DNA of 8,264 bases, from contig JAJQIP010000067.1 of NCBI GenBank assembly GCA_021199145.1, positions 1-8,264 of the forward strand, written 5' to 3'. Origin of the DNA: Porphyromonadaceae bacterium (GTDB lineage Bacteria; Bacteroidota; Bacteroidia; Bacteroidales; UBA11471). The first letter of the stretch is position 1, and the number at the start of each line of letters is the position of its first letter. Both the position numbers and the translations under genes were made by a program. Under the pieces are notes generated by a model that made no database searches, was not told the DNA's origin, and saw only the letters and a program-made list of their open reading frames with translations. Positions 1-6,086 of this stretch are shown here, piece after piece.

Positions 1-1
1 G

Positions 2-1885
2 CGGGAAGGTCGTTTGGTACTCCCGGTCATCCCGGCTTACAAGCGGCGCATCAAAGGGATTGTTCATGACGAATCGGCGAGCGGAAAGACGGTGTATATC
101 GAACCGGAAGAGGTGGTGGAAGCGAATAATCGCATACGGGAACTTGAGGGGGATGAACGGCGTGAAATTGTCCGCATACTCACCCTTTTCACGGATGAGT
201 TGCGTCCTTACCTGCCTGATATCCGCCGCTCCTACGAATTTCTGGCCGACATTGATTTTATCCGGGCAAAGGCGCTGTTTGCGGTTGAAATAAATGCCAA
301 GCTCCCTCGTTTCGAAAATGTCCGACAAATCGAATGGTATCACGCCATACACCCGTTGCTTTTCCTCTCCCTCCAGAAACAGGGGAAGCAAACTGTCCCA
401 TTGGATATTCTCCTCACCTCCCAACAACGTATTTTGCTCATCTCCGGACCGAATGCTGGTGGAAAATCGGTATGCCTTAAAACGGTCGGACTGCTCCAAT
501 ATATGTTGCAGTGCGGACTTCTCATTCCTGTATACGAAAACTCTCACGCCGGCATCTTCGACCACATATTCATCGATATCGGGGATGAACAATCAATAGA
601 GAACGACCTCAGCACATACAGTTCGCATCTCATCCACATGAAATATTTCATAAAGAATTGCAATGAGGGGACGCTACTGCTTATCGATGAATTTGGGAGT
701 GGAACGGAACCGCAAATCGGCGGGGCTATTGCCGAAGTGTTGCTGGCTCGCTTCAATCAGAAAAAGGCGTTCGGGGTGATAACCACCCACTATCAGAATC
801 TGAAACAGTTCGCTGAAGATACGCCCGGCATTGTCAATGCGGCCATGCTGTACGACCGTCACCTGATGCAGCCGCTCTTTAAACTCTCTATCGGGAATCC
901 GGGAAGTTCGTTTGCCATAGAAATAGCCCGCAAAATAGGTCTGCCTGAAGAGGTCATTGCCGACGCTTCTCATAAAGTCGGTGAAGACTATATCCACATG
1001 GATAAATATCTGCAGGACATTGTACGGGACAAACATTACTGGGAGAACAAACGGCAGAACATCCGTCAACGGGAGAAACAGCTCGAAGAGGTTACCCAAC
1101 GCTATGCCGACAACCTGCAAAAACTGGAGGAAGAGCGAAAGAAGATTCTGAAAGAGGCCAAACAGAAGGCCGAGCAACTCATCGCAGAATCGAATGCCCG
1201 CATTGAAAATACCATACGGCTTATCAAAGAGGCGGAAGCGGAAAAGGAGAAGACGAAAAGCGTACGGCAGGAACTCTCTTCGTTTAAAGAGAATCTGCAA
1301 AAAGAGGAAGAGACTGGCGATGCCATCACTCACCAGATTGCCCGAATAAAGAGACGGAAAGAGAGAAGGGACTCCTCCCAGAAAAGGAAGAAGAGCGACG
1401 AACCGTCAACGACTCCTATTTCGGCCGGGGATACCATTCGTCTGAAGGGGCAGACAGCGGTGGGTGAAGTCCTGTCTATACAGGGGAAAAAGGCTTCTGT
1501 CATTTTCGGAGAGATAAAATCGTCCGTTCCTATCGATCTTTTGGAAAAGATAAGCTCCAAACAGCCCAAGCATGACCAGACTGTAAAAGCAACTTTCATC
1601 AGTGAAACGACGAGCAACAACATGCGGCAAAAGAGTCTGAATTTCCATCGGGAAATTGATATTCGGGGCTACAGGGCGGATGAAGCTCTGCAGGCTGTCG
1701 TTTACTTCATAGATGATGCCATCCAGGTCTGCGCTAAGGAGGTCCGGATTCTGCACGGCACGGGGACAGGGGTGCTACGGCAATTGGTCCGGGATTATTT
1801 GAAAGGTGTGCCTGGCGTACGCACGTTTCGTGACGAGCATGTCCAGTTCGGTGGGGCCGGCATTACGGTCGTAGAATTGGAATAA
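2..1885 (+). CDS. mutS2: Endonuclease MutS2 / ribosome-rescue ATPase, 5'-truncated by window edge
   Basis: This is a MutS2-family ATPase. In Bacillus subtilis MutS2 (RqcU) splits collided ribosomes, and in Helicobacter it suppresses homologous recombination; which role applies here is not visible. The frame is open to the left edge: the codons before the TTG at 14 read R-E-G-R and fit the family motif leading into LPV..YKRRIKGIVHDES, so TTG at 14 is not the start. About 627 residues are visible, and roughly 200 N-terminal residues are missing if the protein has the usual length near 830. Counting from the TTG: Walker A GPNAGGKS at 145-152, the signature region around GDEQSIENDLSTYSSHL at 190-206, Walker B LLLIDEFGSGTEP from 221 with D225/E226, and the TTHY switch at 257-260. 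A charged coiled coil spans about 335-455, followed by a very basic linker, a KOW-like region at about 469-513, and a C-terminal Smr domain with the IDIRGYR motif at 548-554 and HGTGTG at 581-586. All key motifs are intact. dxs follows after 107 bp on the same strand. Confidence 0.96.
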   Translation, partial: REGRLVLPVIPAYKRRIKGIVHDESASGKTVYIEPEEVVEANNRIRELEGDERREIVRILTLFTDELRPYLPDIRRSYEFLADIDFIRAKALFAVEINAKLPRFENVRQIEWYHAIHPLLFLSLQKQGKQTVPLDILLTSQQRILLISGPNAGGKSVCLKTVGLLQYMLQCGLLIPVYENSHAGIFDHIFIDIGDEQSIENDLSTYSSHLIHMKYFIKNCNEGTLLLIDEFGSGTEPQIGGAIAEVLLARFNQKKAFGVITTHYQNLKQFAEDTPGIVNAAMLYDRHLMQPLFKLSIGNPGSSFAIEIARKIGLPEEVIADASHKVGEDYIHMDKYLQDIVRDKHYWENKRQNIRQREKQLEEVTQRYADNLQKLEEERKKILKEAKQKAEQLIAESNARIENTIRLIKEAEAEKEKTKSVRQELSSFKENLQKEEETGDAITHQIARIKRRKERRDSSQKRKKSDEPSTTPISAGDTIRLKGQTAVGEVLSIQGKKASVIFGEIKSSVPIDLLEKISSKQPKHDQTVKATFISETTSNNMRQKSLNFHREIDIRGYRADEALQAVVYFIDDAIQVCAKEVRILHGTGTGVLRQLVRDYLKGVPGVRTFRDEHVQFGGAGITVVELE

Positions 1886-1966
1886 TTTCCGAATCTCCTA
1901 TGCGACGGATTTGAAGGGTACGGGATAAATCGAATTTGAGAATATATCAGCACCAAGAAAAATATG

Positions 1967-1974
1967 TATCTTTG
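1967..1974 (+). promoter_or_regulatory. Bacteroidota -7 promoter element upstream of dxs
   Basis: TATCTTTG matches the Bacteroidota -7 consensus TAnnTTTG exactly. It lies 18 bp before the ATG at 1993, so a transcript would start near 1979-1982 with a leader of only about 11-14 nt. No good -33 TTTG stands at the expected 19-21 bp spacing. A TTTG at 1935-1938 is 28 bp away, which is too far. The element lies inside the upstream TTG-initiated extension of the dxs frame, which argues for the ATG at 1993 as the true start. Confidence 0.5.
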
Positions 1975-1992
1975 TATGTTTATCATATTGAG

Positions 1993-3885
1993 ATGAAGTT
2001 TGAACAAAGCCCTATATTACCCAATATATATAATCCTGACGACCTAAGCGCTCTCTCCCTTGACCAACTTCCCCAGGTATGCGATGAACTACGGCAGTTT
2101 ATCATTGATTCGCTGTCTCACAATCCGGGCCATTTCGCCTCGAGTTTAGGAACTATAGAACTGACCGTGGCCCTACATTATGCATTTAACACCCCCTACG
2201 ACCGTATTGTATGGGATGTGGGACACCAGGCCTATGCCCACAAAATCCTCACCGAACGGCGGACACGCTTTGAGACCAACCGGAAATTAGGGGGATTAAG
2301 CGGCTTCCCCTCCCCGATGGAAAGTCCCTATGACGCATTTATTGCGGGACATGCCTCCAACTCCATATCGGCGGCATTAGGGATGTCGGTTGCTTCCAAG
2401 TTGAAACAGGAGACTGACCGCAAAGTGGTGGCGGTAATCGGGGATGCCGCGATTGCCGGCGGACTGGCTTTTGAAGGGTTGAACAATGCGGCCTCTAATC
2501 CCAACAACTTATTGATTGTCCTCAACGACAACAATATGGCTATTGACAACAACGTCGGTGCCATACACAATTATCTGTCACACATCAATACCCTGCCTTT
2601 TTATAACAATATACGGTATATGCTCTATAATCTGTTCGTGAAAATGAGATTGGTTTCCGAGCAACGGAAAGGCATGATACTTCGATTCAATAACAGTTTA
2701 AAAGCACTGATATCCAGACATCAGAATATATTCGAGGGATTGAACATCCGCTATTTCGGACCTTTTGACGGACATGACGTCAAACAGTTGGTTCGGATTT
2801 TGAATAACATCAAAGATATGTCCGGACCCAAGATATTGCATGTGAAAACGGTGAAAGGGAAAGGGTTCGCCCCGGCCGAAAGAGACGCTGTTTCGTGGCA
2901 TGCACCGGGGAAATTCGACAAAGTGTCAGGCGAACGGATACAAAAAAAGGATGTCCAACAACCGCCTCTTTTCCAAGATGTTTTCGGACATACTTTGGTG
3001 GAATTGGCGGAAATGAACGAAAAAATTGTCGGCATTACACCGGCCATGCCTACCGGTTGCTCTATGACCTATATGATGGATCGATTTCCGCAACGGACAT
3101 TTGATGTGGGCATTGCCGAAGAACATGCCGTGACCTTCTCCGGCGGACTTGCCAAAGAGGGGCTTATTCCTTTTTGCAATATCTACTCCTCCTTCATGCA
3201 GCGGGCTTTTGATGAGGTGATACACGATGTAGCCATACAGAACTTGCCTGTCGTCTTTTGCCTGGATCGGGCGGGATTGGTTGGTGAAGACGGAATGACC
3301 CATCACGGAGCACTTGACCTCGCCTACATGCGGTGCATTCCGAATATGACTATCGCTTCGCCTTTTGACGAACATTATTTGAGGCACCTTATGTACACGG
3401 CCCTATCGGCAAATCGCTGCTTTACCATACGTTATCCGAAAGGACGGGGTTCGATTGTCGATTGGCAATGTCCCATGCAGAGACTTGAAATCGGGAAGGG
3501 ACGCCGACTCACAGAGGGAAAGGATGTCGCCGTACTTTCTATAGGGACCATCGGTAAAGCCGTGCAAGAGGCCATTGCCAGCCTAAAAGACAAAGGCGTT
3601 TCGGTGGCCCACTACGATATGATCTTCTTAAAGCCTATCGATACCGAGATACTCCACGAGGTAGGCCGACGCTTCAAACGGATTATTACAGTGGAAGATG
3701 GTACTATCGAAGGGGGATTAGGGAGTGCTGTAATGGAATTCATGGCTGAAAACGGCTATACACCGCACATCAAACGGATAGGGATTCCCGACCGTTTTAT
3801 CGAACAAGGGAGCATATCCGAATTGCATACTTTATGCGGCATGGATGCGGCCAGTATAGCCAAACAACTGCTTGAACAGTCATAA
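1993..3885 (+). CDS. dxs: 1-deoxy-D-xylulose-5-phosphate synthase
   Basis: DXS condenses pyruvate and D-glyceraldehyde 3-phosphate to 1-deoxy-D-xylulose 5-phosphate using thiamine diphosphate. It is the entry step of the MEP isoprenoid pathway and a cytosolic homodimer. From the ATG at 1993 the protein is 630 residues, the normal family length. An upstream TTG at 1936 would add 19 residues with no family character and would overlap the likely promoter. Visible motifs are GHFASSLGT (H47), WDVGHQAYAHK (H78), the ThDP/Mg motif GDAAIAGG at 150-157 with LNDN at 177-180, YFGPFDGHD at 254-262, IAEEHAVTF at 374-382 with catalytic Glu376, the pyrimidine-domain stretch FMQRAFDEVIHD at 401-412, DRAGLVGEDGMTHHG at 425-439, and RYPKGRG at 480-486. 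The C-terminal transketolase domain runs from about 505 to the end. One oddity is that the usual GDG of the cofactor motif is GDA (Ala152). nfo follows after 50 bp. Confidence 0.96.
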   Translation: MKFEQSPILPNIYNPDDLSALSLDQLPQVCDELRQFIIDSLSHNPGHFASSLGTIELTVALHYAFNTPYDRIVWDVGHQAYAHKILTERRTRFETNRKLGGLSGFPSPMESPYDAFIAGHASNSISAALGMSVASKLKQETDRKVVAVIGDAAIAGGLAFEGLNNAASNPNNLLIVLNDNNMAIDNNVGAIHNYLSHINTLPFYNNIRYMLYNLFVKMRLVSEQRKGMILRFNNSLKALISRHQNIFEGLNIRYFGPFDGHDVKQLVRILNNIKDMSGPKILHVKTVKGKGFAPAERDAVSWHAPGKFDKVSGERIQKKDVQQPPLFQDVFGHTLVELAEMNEKIVGITPAMPTGCSMTYMMDRFPQRTFDVGIAEEHAVTFSGGLAKEGLIPFCNIYSSFMQRAFDEVIHDVAIQNLPVVFCLDRAGLVGEDGMTHHGALDLAYMRCIPNMTIASPFDEHYLRHLMYTALSANRCFTIRYPKGRGSIVDWQCPMQRLEIGKGRRLTEGKDVAVLSIGTIGKAVQEAIASLKDKGVSVAHYDMIFLKPIDTEILHEVGRRFKRIITVEDGTIEGGLGSAVMEFMAENGYTPHIKRIGIPDRFIEQGSISELHTLCGMDAASIAKQLLEQS

Positions 3886-3935
3886 TTCACAACAATACAC
3901 AAAGTTATTTTCATCTCAATTACAATCACATCACA

Positions 3936-4781
3936 ATGAAGTACATAGGCGCACATGTAAGTGCTTCGGGAGGGGTTGAAAACACCCCTGAGAACGCACA
4001 CAAAATAGGAGCAACCGCTTTCGCTCTCTTTACCAAGAACCAACGACAATGGGTCTCCGCTCCATTGTCGCCCCAAAGTATCCGTTGCTTCCGGGAATAT
4101 TGTCAGGACTATGGTTATAAGCCGGTACAAATCCTGCCACATGACAGTTATCTTATCAACTTGGGCCATCCACAGACTGAAGGTCTTGAAAAGTCAAGAG
4201 CCGCTTTCCTCGATGAGATGCAGCGTTGCGAACAATTGGGACTGATACAGCTCAACTTCCACCCGGGTTCTCACCTCAAAGAGATAAGTATCGATGCATG
4301 TCTTGACCGGATTGCCGAATCGATAAACATCACCCTGGACAAGACAAAGGGGGTTACGGCCGTGATAGAAAACACGGCGGGACAAGGTTCGAATGTCGGC
4401 TACTGTTTTGAACATCTGGCATACATCATCGACAAAGTAGAGGATAAAAGCCGTGTTGGCGTTTGTATTGATACCTGCCATACATTGACTGGCGGATATG
4501 ACTTGATTACTCCGGAAGGATTCCAAGAGACCTTCCGTCAATTTGATGAGATCATTGGCTTTCAATATCTCCGGGGGATGCATCTGAATGACTCCAAAAA
4601 GGAATTGGCCTCTCACGTTGACCGACATGAAGTGCTTCGGGAAGGGGTAATCGGTGAGGGACTTTTTGAACGGATTATGGCCGATAACCGTTTTGATAAT
4701 ATTCCTCTTATCCTCGAAACTCCAGATGAAAGCCGTTGGCCGGAGGAAATAGCGTGGCTGAAATCGTTGATAAGAATTTGA
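3936..4781 (+). CDS. nfo: Endonuclease IV (AP endonuclease, trinuclear zinc)
   Basis: Endonuclease IV cuts the backbone 5' of abasic sites and clears blocked 3' ends in base excision repair. It acts in the cytosol as a TIM-barrel enzyme with three zinc ions. The product is 281 residues, against about 285 in E. coli. All nine metal ligands are present at the E. coli numbers: H69 (PHDSYLINLG), H109 (NFHPGSH), E145 (IENTAGQGSNVG), D179 and H182 (GVCIDTCHTL), H216 (MHLNDSK), D229 and H231 (VDRHE), and E261 (LILETPDE). The N-terminal stretch AFALFTKNQRQW is also typical. The ATG at 3936 opens directly on the conserved KYIGAHVSASGG, so the start is secure. There is no Shine-Dalgarno and the leader is A/C-rich. 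It may be cotranscribed with dxs across the 50-bp gap, since I see no promoter or terminator there. The stop is 3 bp from the stop of the convergent esterase gene. Confidence 0.98.
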   Translation: MKYIGAHVSASGGVENTPENAHKIGATAFALFTKNQRQWVSAPLSPQSIRCFREYCQDYGYKPVQILPHDSYLINLGHPQTEGLEKSRAAFLDEMQRCEQLGLIQLNFHPGSHLKEISIDACLDRIAESINITLDKTKGVTAVIENTAGQGSNVGYCFEHLAYIIDKVEDKSRVGVCIDTCHTLTGGYDLITPEGFQETFRQFDEIIGFQYLRGMHLNDSKKELASHVDRHEVLREGVIGEGLFERIMADNRFDNIPLILETPDESRWPEEIAWLKSLIRI

Positions 4782-4784
4782 AGT

Positions 4785-6086
4785 TTATTTTTTCTCCTTA
4801 TAAGGCGTAAATCGCAAATCTTCAACTTTTTCTATCGTCACTTTGCCTTCATCGAGCCGGGAGGCATCAAGGCCGAATGTATCGATGAAAAACCGGTACA
4901 CGGCATTCCTTTTATTCGGACCGAAGTCATGGACCTCCCCGACCAGGTGAACGTTGCTTACCTGCTCCTCCGCTCCATAGAATCCATATATTCTCTTGAT
5001 GAATGGATACTCCAGTTCCGGTGTGGTTGCTGTCCAATCGCCATCGTCACTTACTATCATCATGGGATGCGGGGCAAACGTGGCGGCAAGTTCAGGATTA
5101 CAGGTCCCGCCGCCTGAAAGTTGGATGGGCATTCCACTTTCACATGGACAACCACCGTCAAACCAGGATGACATGCTTACGACAGGACAGGAAGCGGTAT
5201 AACGGTCATCTATGACAGAAAGCAAGACAGTCTGAGTGCCTCCTCCAGAACCGCCATTCACCCCGATTTTTTCAACATCGACATCCTTACGCTGTATCAT
5301 CCAGTCGAGTATCCTTATTCCGTTGAGAGCCTGCATGACATGGGCCTCGGCTGTCTGATGGGCGGATTTACCTACTTCATCTTCCGACTCTCCCCAACCC
5401 CATAAATCATAATCCACACAAACGGCTCCCATACGGGCCAAGGTACCCAGACGCAACTGCTGCACGACACCGTAACGGCCGTCAGCGAAATGCCCGTTAG
5501 GACAGATAATCAAGGGATGTTTTCCCTTGGTCGTAGGCGCATATATAGAACCGCATACGGTATGGCCGTTTACTGTCTCCAACCGGAAGTTCTGGACCGT
5601 ATAGCCGTCATATTTTCTCATCTTGCCGTATTTGGGTGCCTCTGTCGAGCATTGGGCGAGTAACGGGTCAATGCCAAGTCGTTCCCGGACCTCGCTCTTC
5701 AAAATGGCTTTTCGAACTTCCCACGATTCCAGGTCATTGTAAAGGGACGAGAGATAAGCGATGAGCTTCACGCCATCTTCCGGTGCCCTGCGGGGATATT
5801 CATAAGCCTTTATCCGATAAGATTTTTCACTTTGTTTGGATGCTTTGAAGTCGAAAGGGAATAATATATTCGCAAGTGTCTCTTCAAGAGAATACGGTCG
5901 TATACGAAAATCCGCATAATTCAGCACCAATCCCACAGTGTCGACATCGCATTTGAGCTTTACTCCGAATCGTTTGGAAACGTCATTGATTACTTCACTA
6001 AGCGGCCTTGCATATTGGGTATCAAAGGTTTGCGCTCCTGCAACAGGACCGATAAGCAGGACTATAAATAAGATTATTTTTCTCAT
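4785..6086 (-). CDS. Exported STN-domain alpha/beta hydrolase, acetyl-xylan-esterase-like
   Basis: The product is 433 residues. Residues 1-18 form a signal peptide (MRKII, a hydrophobic core, then VAGA before QTF) with a likely signal peptidase I site after A18 and no lipobox cysteine, so the protein is probably periplasmic. Residues about 20-93 resemble an STN domain, the small fold at the N-terminus of secretins and some TonB-dependent receptors: YARPLSEVINDVSKRFGV, a beta stretch around LNYADFRIRPYSLEETLANIL, and a closing YRIKAY. After a helical linker (about 100-160) comes an alpha/beta hydrolase domain. The nucleophile elbow is NGGSGGGTQ with Ser280, the acid is probably one of the Asp residues in VSDDGDWT (345-352), and the histidine is His386 in EVHDFGPNKR. 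Relatives are annotated as acetyl-xylan esterases or dienelactone-hydrolase-like enzymes, and some related Bacteroides enzymes act on esters of plant pectin. I infer removal of acetyl or methyl esters from a glycan; the actual ester is unknown. Its ATG overlaps the stop of the upstream glycosidase gene by 4 bp. Confidence 0.85.
   Translation of the reverse strand: MRKIILFIVLLIGPVAGAQTFDTQYARPLSEVINDVSKRFGVKLKCDVDTVGLVLNYADFRIRPYSLEETLANILFPFDFKASKQSEKSYRIKAYEYPRRAPEDGVKLIAYLSSLYNDLESWEVRKAILKSEVRERLGIDPLLAQCSTEAPKYGKMRKYDGYTVQNFRLETVNGHTVCGSIYAPTTKGKHPLIICPNGHFADGRYGVVQQLRLGTLARMGAVCVDYDLWGWGESEDEVGKSAHQTAEAHVMQALNGIRILDWMIQRKDVDVEKIGVNGGSGGGTQTVLLSVIDDRYTASCPVVSMSSWFDGGCPCESGMPIQLSGGGTCNPELAATFAPHPMMIVSDDGDWTATTPELEYPFIKRIYGFYGAEEQVSNVHLVGEVHDFGPNKRNAVYRFFIDTFGLDASRLDEGKVTIEKVEDLRFTPYKEKK
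6083..6086 (-). other. ATGA stop/start overlap coupling glycosidase and esterase genes
   Basis: On the minus strand the four bases read ATGA. The TGA stop of the glycosidase shares bases with the ATG of the esterase. Such overlaps usually mean that both genes sit on one mRNA and that translation of the second is helped by termination of the first. No strong ribosome-binding site precedes this ATG (the upstream bases are A/T-rich), which fits coupling. It supports a shared pathway for the two enzymes. Confidence 0.85.

Noticed and set aside
674..1333. A 219-residue open frame on the minus strand opposite mutS2
   Set aside because: It lies opposite the MutS2 ATPase end and coiled coil. Its Leu/Phe-rich composition is what the complement of Glu/Lys-rich coding gives. 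It has no family motifs.
1936..1992. TTG at 1936 as an upstream start of dxs
   Set aside because: It adds 19 residues without family similarity and spans the -7 promoter element. The ATG at 1993 gives the normal length.
1886..1992. A terminator or small RNA between mutS2 and dxs
   Set aside because: I found no stable inverted repeat followed by a T-run, and no RNA-like structure, only the dxs promoter element.
2926..3387. A 153-residue open frame on the minus strand inside dxs
   Set aside because: It is a shadow of the strongly conserved DXS coding sequence, with no recognisable domain.
3886..3935. A promoter for nfo in the gap after dxs
   Set aside because: The nearest candidate (TATTTTCA-like) matches TAnnTTTG poorly and has no -33 partner. 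Read-through from dxs is equally likely.
4796..4805. The 10-bp perfect palindrome CCTTATAAGG near the convergent stops, as a terminator or operator
   Set aside because: It has no loop, lies inside the esterase coding end, and the T-run lies on the wrong side for a plus-strand terminator. A 10-bp palindrome by itself is weak evidence.
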